From NCBI GenBank assembly GCA_007115705.1, contig QXEO01001034.1:496001-560000 (forward strand): a DNA stretch of 64,000 bases, given 5' to 3'. Source of the DNA: Dactylis glomerata. Taxonomy: Eukaryota > Streptophyta > Magnoliopsida > Poales > Poaceae. Positions 55,424 through 64,000 of the stretch are shown piece after piece. Below the pieces are notes generated by a model, which was not told where the DNA came from, did not search any database, and saw only the letters and a program-made list of their open reading frames with translations. Both the position numbers and the translations under genes were made by a program. Numbering within the stretch: the first letter of the stretch is position 1; every line of letters begins with the position of its first letter.

Positions 55424-56641
55424 ACTCTGAAACGAACTTGCACTGGACATATATATGTATCTACAAACTCTGGATCCCCTCAATATCCATACAATACATG
55501 GCACTCCTTCATTCTCATTAGAGTGCGTTCCTCTAAAGAATGAACCCTAGTGAGAAGAAAAAGGGACTATGTCTTTCAGGTTATGCAAAACACACTTTAT
55601 CCTACATGGATGGCGGTATGATATTTGGACTGGTCCTTCACCAAAATCATAGCGGTGTTCGATGATAGCTTTGTGCTCTGCTTCCCATTTTTTAGTATGT
55701 TGTTGGACTGCATCACTGTGTGCATTCTTATTATGCATAGACCTAGTGTAACTCTCCTGTATCTTCACGTTATGAATTGAGTAATAAAGCATCCTTTACA
55801 AAAAATAATAGTACCCATGGACATGACATGCAAATGTATATGTACACAGAATGAGGCATAAGTGATGTCTACAAGTGCACAGGGCATATGTAGTTAGTTT
55901 TGAAGTAAGAGTATCAAACCACGGTGAAACTATTGGTAATAGTTTCTATGCCTCTTGTTATCGTTTTACCAAAGAGTACCTGCATGTTATCCTTGAGTCC
56001 AAGAAAGAGTTTGTGAAAGTGATTGTGGGTATTTGTGTTTGAGGTCATAAGAAAATAAAGTAAATTAAAAAACTAACACCAAACTAGATGTTACTTTCAT
56101 ATAAGTTTTGTCTACAGAAGTGTAGATGTTATTTTCCTTTTGTATCTACTACATGATGGAATTCATGTGACAGTGTAGCAAAACTAAATGGGAAGTCTTA
56201 CATGTGTGGAATGTAACAGAATAGTCATGTGTCCTCTTGACGGGTTTTTTTTACCTATGATGGAAGAAGGAGAATGTTTTGTAGTTTGTGATTTTGCTGG
56301 GCTTTTGTCCAGTGGTTTTCCCTTTTGGATGTACTTTCTGTTTCCCATAAATGAGAAAACTCTTATGGATGTAAATTTTTATTAGGGATTCGGCACAACT
56401 CTATGAAGGAAAAAGGGGTCGAGCATGAAAAGAAGGAGCATGAAAAGAAGAGACGGTGGCATTGGGGGATTTCCTTTTTTTTCCTGGGTTAGGTAGCTCT
56501 GCGTGACCCCACTGCTCGTTTTTCCCGCGCACTAGTGCGGGATAGTTCCGGTGTTGGACACTTGTTCCCTATCAAAAGCTTTTTTTTAGGAAAGATTCGG
56601 TTTTCCTTTTAGGAAACTTACGGTGACCTTGCTACAAGCTA
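55424..56641. other. 3' flank of DUF247 gene 2
   Basis: An AATAAA signal lies at 55783-55788, about 360 bases after the stop, and could end the transcript. The rest shows no gene or clear repeat. Confidence 0.4.
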
Positions 56642-56748
56642 CTCCTTCCGTTTCACAAAACCTGTTATAAATATGGATGTATATATATAGAACTAAAATA
56701 TATCAAGATACATCTAATTTAGAGACAAGTTTTACGAAGCGGAAGGAG
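56642..56748. mobile_element. Stowaway MITE, 107 bp
   Basis: CTCCTTCCGTTTCACAAAAC and CTCCTTCCGCTTCGTAAAAC are the inverted ends, with TA on each side (56640-56641 and 56749-56750). Confidence 0.85.
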
Positions 56749-57264
56749 TACATATCAAGGTAGGCCTTGGTAAAGTCAGTAGAGGGGTACATAGAATGCA
56801 TGTGTACATTCAGTGCAAGAATGATATCCACGTCTAGCTTTCGAATGACTAGGTTTTTACTTTTGTTGAACATCTGTAGCTCTGGTTTCCGTTTCTTAAT
56901 GGAAATTCGAGCCCCCTGGGGGTTATCGCGGTAAAAAAAACGTCTAGCTTTCGAAAAAAAGTCATATCCACGTACGTCTAGCTTTTGAAAAAAAAGTCAT
57001 AACCACGTACGTCTAGCTAATCTAGAACGACGCTTGTTCCCTCGACACTACGGCCGATACGGAGATAGTGCGATTGCAACACGAGGGCGCGCCATGGGTT
57101 CGTACGTCGATGGGCTGTAGGATGGTTTAGGGGCACTGGCACAGCCGCTCGCTGTTGTCGGTCAAAGAAACAACAAACAACGTATATCTCCATCTCAGGT
57201 ATATCTCGCTGTTTTCGGAAATTGGCTTTATGGTACCGATCTCAGGTTTAGAACGCTAATTAGG

Positions 57265-57658
57265 GTGGAAGCGATAGCCGTTATCTGGTCGCTTTGGCTA
57301 TGTAGAAATGACAAAGATTTTGATGATAAAAATTGTTCTCTTTTGCAGGTTATTTACAAATGTACGGCTACGCTCTGTTTCTGGTCACCTCTTCAGCGGC
57401 TGGAGAATAGAGACCTGTTTACGGAGGTCTGTCACGACTGGAGGCTACGGCGAGGGATATTTTTTCCCCACATGGGTGGCCGCATAATCTTAGGATTGGT
57501 CCTCCTTCAGCTGCTTAGGCGATTTACAATTGCTCGCAACGATATGTATTTTGCCTTTTATCTTGAACATGAACTTTTGGACGGCTGTGTGCATCTTGTT
57601 ATGCAGAGGCCGGGTGTAATTGCTTATACTAAGTAATAAAAGCCCTTTATCGAAAAAA
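57265..57658 (+). pseudogene. 3' end of a LINE (RT zinc-binding region tail)
   Basis: The frame reads AVIWSLWLCRNDKDF ... CTATLCFWSPLQRLE ... RDLFTEVC, the C-terminal segment of plant LINE polyproteins after the zinc-binding RT-associated domain. The endonuclease and RT parts are missing, as in the usual 5'-truncated LINE copy. AATAAA (57635-57640) and a short A run close it. The upstream limit is unclear. Confidence 0.65.
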
Positions 57659-57670
57659 TCTCCATCTCTA

Positions 57671-60045
57671 TCTCCACTACTTATAAAAGAGCAAACTTGG
57701 CTGGAAAAAAGAATCTCAGCCGTATATCTACGTTAATCCAACAGACCAGATTTCTTTGTTCTCCCCACCCCGACGTCTAATTCCCACGCCTAAATTAACG
57801 CGCCCCCATAGCCTCCACCTTCTCTCTCATCTCAGGAATCCCGTAACTACCGCATCTTTACGTCCTCGCATATCTCCGTCCCCAGGCACATAGCCAGGAC
57901 GCCCAGCATCGGGCTACCTCCACCCGCCTGGCTGAATCGATGCCCAGGGTGGTCACCATGCCAACGACACATGCGACGGCCTCCACTCCCAAGTGGCGGC
58001 CATCACATTGACGCCGACGACGGAGGCCGTCACATCCACGCCCAGTTCCATCATGTCGAAGTAGCCACGACGGCTATACCCCAGGACATTGTGACATGCT
58101 TTCCTGGATTACATGTCGATATCACTGATTTACAGATCCTAGAGCTCTGAGTCCAGTATGTGCTGCTCTTCGACATGTCACCAATAAACAATCACAGATT
58201 TCCACTTTGACTGAATGTATATCCTCTTACTGAAACCTTGCAATTTTGGTATCCACATCTCCTTCCCTTTAACCTGATGTATGAAACATTGATGTCAGTA
58301 CAGATAGCACATACAACTGCTAGCCATAAGATATGTCAAAACATATTTATTATGAATCAAGCTCAGATTTCCAGTTTATGAAAATATCTTGGATTAGAAA
58401 CAGTAAGGACTTGCCTATAACATACCATAGACTTAATTATCTACAACAAAAGTTATGTGTAAAGCTTTATGAATACTTCCCCTGCAAAAGATTTAACTTA
58501 TTTCTATTGAAAAATGTATCAGGATTAATGGACCGGCCTGCTTTGGGAGATATTACTAACGTCTGCATCCGCCATTCTGATTCAACACAAGTAAAAGGCG
58601 AACATATTATTTTTAAACAGCTTTCATAACCACATGCTTACTACTGTACCTGTATAATATGTTTTCAGTCATCACTACAGATGGTCTAAAAAACTCTCAT
58701 GTGCTCGAAAGTCACTCTACACCATATAACTGTCATCAAGTTATATACTGGGACTGTTAATATTTTTCATTTATATATTGTCACTTACGTATATAATATT
58801 GAAAACTAAATCTTTGTTCTGTAGGTCTGCCATCTTTAGCTTCTACAAATGCCATCCAAACATTTAAGTCTGGCCTTCAAGAGCAAACAAATAAGCATGC
58901 CAGAGAGGGATATACAAATATGAAGTCGAAAACAAAGAGGCATATCTCAAAAAAAGGCGTGACAACTATCATAAACGAAAGGCTATTATGGCAGCATCTA
59001 ATAGTGAAGGGTTGCATTTGGATTCTTCCAAATCCACACCTCAGACAAATCGGCCCAGCCTCTTTCTTTGGGAGTGTCTCAAATATGCAGTACCTAGATG
59101 TTTCAGACTCCTACGAAGGCTTCTCAACAAGCCAGTAACCAATTGTTTCATACTCGACGTGACTCAAATAGCAAGTAACCAATTTGGTCAGCCTCCTTAG
59201 CCAGTAACCAATTGTTTCTCAAACATTCGGTAAACATTTGGGTGTGACTTCTAAGGAAGCTTCTCAGATTTCCTTTTCTCGACAAGACAATTTTATGATA
59301 GTGAGAGTACTTATCACTTGTCAGTAGAGGTGACGCTATCCAATTCTTACTCATAATTCGCTACCGTTTATAGAATTGTGGGAAAAATCGACGATGATCA
59401 CCCAGAAGTACGCACTGTATGAAAATTCTTATACCCAATGGTTAGTGTGACCGTACGTGCAGGGTTGCAGCAAGGAGTCGTTTCCTATTTGACGCGTCAT
59501 GCGTTTGTTACGAACCGACGTGCACCACCTCTTTATACTAACGTGATTAGCGGGCCGAGCCCATTTACAGCTTCTCTCGCCGGAGCTTCCGTCGAGCTGC
59601 AGCCGGTGACGCCACGGAAAGCCGCGGCGGAGAAGGCCAGGTGAGCGGTGGGTGCTACGAAGCCGCCGAGGCCGCTGCTGGCCGCGGAAGAGGCAGCGAA
59701 GCTAGCAAGAAACCTTGGGGTGGGAGGGTGCGGATTCACCGGTGTTGACTTCGGGTTAGGGTTCAGGCCGGCACCGGAGAAGAAGGGGTGTAGGGAGGGC
59801 TCACCGACGCTGGAAAAGCGTTAGAGGGAGGGTGGGGCAGCGGTGGACTGGCGGTGAGGTGCGGTCTAAGGAAGGCGGGGCGGCGAGGCACTGCGGGAGC
59901 GGGGCAGCGGCAGACGGCCTGACCCATACTTTCTAATTTATGCAGAAGGAGGGAGACGATGGAATGAGGGACACGGTGCACTGAAGTAACGTTGCTGGAC
60001 CGGCAGAAATCAATCATGGGTCGCACCTGGGCCGTGTCTTGCTAG
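57671..60045 (+). mobile_element. Probable Helitron with a decayed helicase-gene fragment
   Basis: TCTCCACTACTTATAAAAGAG preceded by A has the look of a grass Helitron 5' end. No convincing 3' end is found; a CTAG followed by T at 60042-60046 lacks a good hairpin, so the right limit is a guess. The interior carries a coding fragment near 58825-59199 of a type linked to Helitrons. The remainder, including the GC-rich stretch 59560-59930, shows no recognised gene. Confidence 0.4.
58825..59199 (+). pseudogene. Fragment of a Helitron-associated protein N-terminus
   Basis: After an AG acceptor at about 58825 the frame reads LQEQTNKHAREGYTNMKSKTKR, then shifts at an A run (about 58948) into KRRDNYHKRKAIMAASNSEG. 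Such basic repeated segments precede the Rep/helicase in some grass Helitron proteins, as I recall. One frameshift and the absence of Rep and helicase motifs make it non-functional. Confidence 0.4.
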
Positions 60046-61054
60046 TGCAATACATGCATGTGTACTCCTCGCACGGCATGTAGCTACTGCCCGTGGCAGG
60101 CCATGGATGGAGATGGAGTTCACTTACAAGTTGATTGATCGTGCACTGTAGATCCCAGAGCGAGCGGCTGAGCCGGTCCGCATTCATACGCCGGCGGGTT
60201 CTGTCAAAAAAAAATCAAAAATCAATTCAGTGTGAGGTGCATGAATGTGAATGATTATCCACCACGTCTAGTGGCTAATCAAAAACAAGACTCAGTCGCT
60301 CGACACTGAGGCCGACTGTTTGCACGTTGAGGTCGCTGCGTGGGGTCACCATGGGTGGCTAGCAACGGAAGCGGCGATCGCTGTCCGATCTATGCATGCC
60401 CCATGCACGATCCTGCCTTATTGTCGTCGCTGATAATTTCATGGGTGGCTAGTAGCCGCTACACTTGTACAGCATCCAGCACCATACATTATTACAGATC
60501 AGATCTTTTAAGGTTCACGGAAGATCCGTGTCGTATGCGATATAAAAGATTGCTTACAGGCCGGCATCTCGATCGTGTGGCCAAGGTTCGGGCAAGCTTG
60601 ACTCTTTCTCAAGCCAGGTAGACTGTGGCCAAAATGTTCATAAAGCAAAGAGTCGCTTCTTCCTTTCCCTACGAACAATGCCTCTGCCTCCTTGGCTTGA
60701 TGATGGAGGATGGCCTCCTTCATCAGACTTTGTGCCAAGAATGATGTGGTATGATTGAATTGGATGAATTCTTGACGCATCCCAAACCCATACTTTCCAA
60801 TTTATGCAGAAGCAATTATAGGTATCAACATGCTCTCGTTATCAACACTAATCTTCAAGTGCTTTGTTTCTATCTATTTAGCGAAGTTATGGCGACTACT
60901 TCCACATATCAAGTTAGCTAGGAGTGCGTGAATTCACTATGCTTGTATGATCATCTCGGGCTTATATATACAACTTCTGCCAACTTATGATCATGTACTT
61001 GTATGGTTGAAAATCTATAACAAACCTATAAACTTATATCCCAGTCTATCTACG
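60046..61054. other. Intergenic stretch left of the Cassandra element
   Basis: No gene is recognised. Frames here are short and without motifs. Confidence 0.4.
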
Positions 61055-61141
61055 TGTGACATTCTGGCCTAGGGCTTAATAGGATTAATATGATACTCAT
61101 ATCAATAAGGTATACCTTCTTTTTCGGAAGCTCATCTCAAA

Positions 61142-61217
61142 AGAACTCCAGGTTAAGCGTGCTTGGCCTAGAGCGATCTGAGGATGGGTGACTGGCCGGG
61201 AAGTTGTTCCCGGGTGC
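61142..61217 (+). ncRNA. 5S rRNA-like domain in the Cassandra 5' LTR
   Basis: AGAACTCCAGGTTAAGCGTG, GCTTGG, then GGATGGGTGAC and GGGAAGT follow the order of plant 5S rRNA, covering the internal box A to box C promoter region. The first third of 5S rRNA is poorly preserved. In Cassandra these domains are known to keep RNA polymerase III promoters. Whether this copy is transcribed cannot be told. Confidence 0.8.
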
Positions 61218-61337
61218 ACACGAGTGAGGATAAAGTGCGCAGAAAATACTAGTGTTGGTCTGTGGGGCTAGTCTAAAGATCCTAGAGAGCTGCCAAGGGT
61301 AACAGGCCAGGCCACGGGGTGGTCGGAGTGTTACATT

Positions 61338-61350
61338 TGGTATCAGAGCC
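61338..61350 (+). other. Primer-binding site of the Cassandra element
   Basis: TGGTATCAGAGCC begins two bases after the 5' LTR and is complementary to the 3' end of plant initiator tRNA-Met, the usual primer for many plant retrotransposons. Confidence 0.85.
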
Positions 61351-61596
61351 GACCCTTGCGATAACACGGGCGTGTGCAGGTCAGGTGTGCGGACATGTGG
61401 CCCGTCGTGGCATATGGGTCGGCACGGGACGCATGGACGTGTCCAATAGGGGAAGTTCCTGGACTGTGGTTGACCGAAGAGGACGTCGGTCGTATAAGGG
61501 GGTGAGTGTGTGACATCCTGACCTAGGGCTTAATAGGATTGATAGGATACTCATATCAACAAGGTATACCTTGTTTTTCTGAAAGCTCATCTGAAA

Positions 61597-61672
61597 AGAA
61601 CTCCAGGTTAAGCGTGCTTGGCCTAGAGCGATCTCAGGATGGGTGACAGACCGGGAAGTTGTTCCCGGGTGC
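61597..61672 (+). ncRNA. 5S rRNA-like domain in the Cassandra 3' LTR
   Basis: This is the second copy of the 5S-like segment, nearly identical to 61142-61217. The solo LTR is inserted right at its 3' edge (CCGGGTGCG), so any transcript from it would run into foreign LTR sequence. Confidence 0.78.
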
Positions 61673-61673
61673 G

Positions 61674-63241
61674 TGATACGTCTCAAACGTATCTATAATT
61701 TTTGATGCTCCATGCTTGTTTTTACACCATTTGCCTATTGTTTCGTTACACTTAGTGGCACTTTTATGCATTTTCCGGAACTAACCTATTAACGAGTTGC
61801 CACAGTGCCAGTTCCCCGTTTTCTGCTGTTTTTTGTGTTTCAGAGTGATACACAGGAAATATTCTCAGAATTGGACGAAATAAGTTCCTGAAGTCTTATT
61901 TTACCCGGGAGCATCCAGACATCCGAAAGAGAGCCGGAGAGGGGCCAGGGCCTGCCCTCACACTAGGGTGGCGCGGCCCAGGCCCTGGTCGCGCCGCCCC
62001 TATGTGAGGAGGCCCTGGCTGCCCTCTGACATCGCCCCTTCGCCTATATAAAGCCTCGGGACGGAAAACCCTAGGGGAGTCGGCAATTTTCCAGAAGCAG
62101 TTCCGCAGCTCCGCCGCCACCGTCGACGAATTTTGGTGGACAGAATTCTCTGTTCCGGCACCCTGCCGGGACGGGGAAGTGCCCCCGGAGCCATCTCCAT
62201 CGGTCACCATCGCCGTCTCCGCCGTCTCCATCGACCTCACCGCCATCTCCATCAACCTTGCTGTCTCCTATGATGAGGAGGGAGTAGTTCATCCCCGGGG
62301 CTAAGGGCTCTGCCGGTAGCTATGTGGTTCACCTCTCTCTCCCATGATGTGATCTTTATGTGATCATGAGCTTTGTATCATGTTGAACAAGTAGATGTTA
62401 TTATTCAGATATTATGCTACTCATATGCTTAATTATTATAGTGTACTCTAGTGATGTTATTAAAGTAATCTATTCCTCCTGCCATGGTGTAACGGTGACA
62501 GTGCGTGCATCGTGGTGGTACTTGGTTTAGGCTATGATCGTGATCTCTTGTGGATTATGAGAATAATTATTACTATGATAGTATTGAGTGATCTATTCCT
62601 CCTTTCATGGTGTAATGTTGACAGTGTGTGCACCGTGTTAGTACTTGGTCTAAGTTACAATGATTTCTATCTTGAATTATGATTTGATTTGGATGTCTCT
62701 ATGAGTGGTATTTGTCAAGTACTTGATGAACTTTAAGGGGTGCTTCTGTAGCCACTACACAATGATTAGTGTTATTCAATAGGAGAGTAATTCAGAGTAC
62801 CATAGTGGAGAGAAGTTGTTTATTTGTTCAATCATGTTATATTGTTGGGAGTGTGTCCACTAGTGAAAGTATGATCCCTAGGCCTTGTTTCCAAGCATTG
62901 CATACCGTTTACTTCCTGTTTTGTTACTTGTTTGCTCGCAGTGATATTTATTTCACATCATGTTTGCTACTTATAATCATCACTACTACTTGTATTTCAC
63001 TATCTCTTCGCCGAACTAGTGCACCTATACATCTGACAAGTGTATTGGGTGTGTTGGGGACACAAGAGACTTTCTGTACCGTAATTGCAGGGTTGCTTGA
63101 GAGGGATAGCTTTGACCTCTAAGCTCCCTGAGTTCGATAAACCTTGGGTGATCCACTTAAGGGAAACTTGCTGCTGTTCTACAAACCTCTGCACTTGGAG
63201 GCCCAACAAGTGTCTACAAGAATAGAAGTGCATAGACATCG
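61674..63241 (+). mobile_element. Solo LTR, same family as the LTR at position 10
   Basis: It starts TGATACGTCTC and ends GACATCG, flanked by GTGCG on both sides (61669-61673 and 63242-63246; GGTGCG also matches). The interior aligns with 10-833 plus 11191-11902. Target duplication without an internal region shows loss of the element body by LTR recombination. The last base is G where the other copy has A, so the terminal CA is lost or shifted by one base. It is 1568 bases long. Confidence 0.92.
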
Positions 63242-63465
63242 GTGCGCACGAGTGAGGACAAAGTGCGCAGAAAAGACTAGTGTTGATCTATGGGGCCAGT
63301 CCAGAGATTTTAGAGAGCTGCCAGGGGTAACAGGCCAGGCCACAGGATGGTCGGGGTGTTACACTACTCCATTCACATGGACCATGATATATGACCTATG
63401 CTTGTTGAAAGGACGTGGGATTACAACGTCAAACTGTGCATCAAGTTTTATTGGTGGATCCGACG

Positions 63466-64000
63466 CAATAGTGGGGACAGGGCCTATAGTCCCAGCCCGT
63501 AAGGGGCTTTAGTCCCGGTTCCCCAACCGGGACCAAACAGGCGGGACTAAAGGCCTAACCTTTAGTCCTGGCCCTGTTCCAAGCCGGGACCAAAGGAGCT
63601 CCACGTGGGCGCCTAGGAGAGCCCTCAGGGGCAGGCCCTTTAGTCCCGGGTCATAACACAGACCGGGACTAAAGATTTTCTGCAGATTTTGTTTATTTTA
63701 GCATTTTAGGGTTTTAGGGTTTAGGTGTTCGGGGGATTAACGTGATGCCTCGTTTGGTGCCTTGTTTGGTGTTCGGGAATTAGTTTTTGTATAATTCTAA
63801 ATATACATGTTTATGCATATATATAAGATTAACTTATCTTACAAGCGAGCATATATATACAATTGTATGGAGATCAAAATTATCGGGACTAGAGCCTGTC
63901 TATTCGATTACATGGACCAACATCAGTAATGGCCCCTAGCTACACTAAATCGTCCTTTGTCATCTATAGCTTCTGTCCTCAGAAAGGTCGCTAGCTCCTC
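63466..64000 (-). mobile_element. Second CACTA element, 3' end, inverted and cut by the window edge
   Basis: The edge reads CAATAGTGGGGAC, one base off the CACTAGTGG terminus. TTTAGTCCCGG hairpins and the reverse complement of 10690-11187, with clear divergence, follow it. Transcription would run leftward, opposite to the first CACTA. The rest lies beyond 64000. Confidence 0.85.
63923..64000 (-). CDS. Last exon (partial) of the Ulp1-domain gene of the second CACTA
   Basis: The minus strand encodes EELATFLRTEAIDDKGRF...GHY with a TGA stop at 63923-63925. It matches the last exon of the gene at 6892-10752 except for a few residues. The upstream exons lie outside the window, so its state cannot be judged. 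Confidence 0.7.
   Translation of the reverse strand, partial: EELATFLRTEAIDDKGRFSVARGHY

Larger units (their letters stand above)
61055..63363 (+). mobile_element. Cassandra-type TRIM retrotransposon (3' LTR interrupted)
   Basis: Two LTRs of about 281 bases (61055-61335 and 61509-61673 plus 63247-63363) bracket a 173-base interior without genes. TGGTATCAGAGCC (61338-61350) is the classical initiator-Met primer site. A purine-rich AAGGGGGTGAG (61496-61506) precedes the 3' LTR. Each LTR contains a 5S-rRNA-like segment, the defining mark of Cassandra TRIMs. CTAC flanks both ends (CTACG left, CTACT right). Without the inserted solo LTR the element is about 735 bases. It has no coding capacity and depends on other elements for mobility. 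Confidence 0.88.

Noticed and set aside
60036..60046. Helitron 3' end at CTAG/T
   Set aside because: There is no convincing GC-rich hairpin 10-12 bases upstream. It is used only as a tentative right limit.
1..64000. CRISPR arrays, bacterial operons, tRNA genes
   Set aside because: None seen. The tandem arrays present have no unique spacers, and the content is plant nuclear DNA.

Overview
The window looks like nuclear DNA of a grass, most likely a pooid. The evidence is composition and family content: a CACTA transposon with TTTAGTCCCGG subterminal hairpins, a Cassandra-type TRIM with a 5S-like domain, Stowaway and Tourist MITEs, Helitrons with typical TC...CTAG ends, Tat-lineage Ty3/gypsy DNA, spliced genes and two DUF247 genes. 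No species call is made. All family names come from reading the sequence; no database was searched.

Layout. 1-11902: an LTR (10-833 plus 11191-11902), probably the 3' LTR of an element whose body lies left of the window. It is split by a complete 10.35-kb CACTA element (834-11187, target duplication TTG) with a TNP2 transposase gene and a seven-exon gene ending in a Ulp1-type cysteine protease domain. 11903-19602: two head-to-tail copies of a Helitron that carries a piece of an S-domain receptor kinase gene. The left copy is cut by the LTR element and the right copy is nearly whole. 20064-21488: DUF247 gene 1 on the minus strand. 22670-36075: a very young 13.4-kb Tat-lineage Ty3/gypsy element with near-identical LTRs. 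It has gag-protease, pol with two RNase H domains, and two antisense genes, one spliced into six exons. 36647-38312: a Helitron. 38996-42240: a DNA-transposon-like palindrome region and a small LTR-like element carrying two Tourist MITEs. 42620-48157: a 5.5-kb LTR-like insertion with a 5-bp target duplication. 48244-51484: two complete non-autonomous Helitrons. 52654-55423: DUF247 gene 2, which appears intact, on the plus strand. 56642-60060: a Stowaway MITE, a LINE tail and Helitron-derived coding fragments. 61055-63363: the Cassandra TRIM, with a solo LTR (same family as at position 10) inside its 3' LTR. 63466-64000: the end of a second CACTA of the same family, in inverted orientation.

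How the parts fit. The only genes likely to serve the host are the two DUF247 genes, which face away from each other across about 31 kb of nested transposons. Nearly everything else is transposable-element machinery or captured fragments. Insertion order can be read from the nesting: LTR before CACTA; Helitron before LTR; Cassandra before solo LTR; the small LTR-like element before its Tourist MITEs. The most unusual features are the spliced antisense gene and the strong GCCGAT/ATCGGC enrichment in the young retrotransposon, the tandem gene-carrying Helitrons, the CACTA-borne Ulp1 protease with its internal hairpin promoter, and the Cassandra 5S domains.
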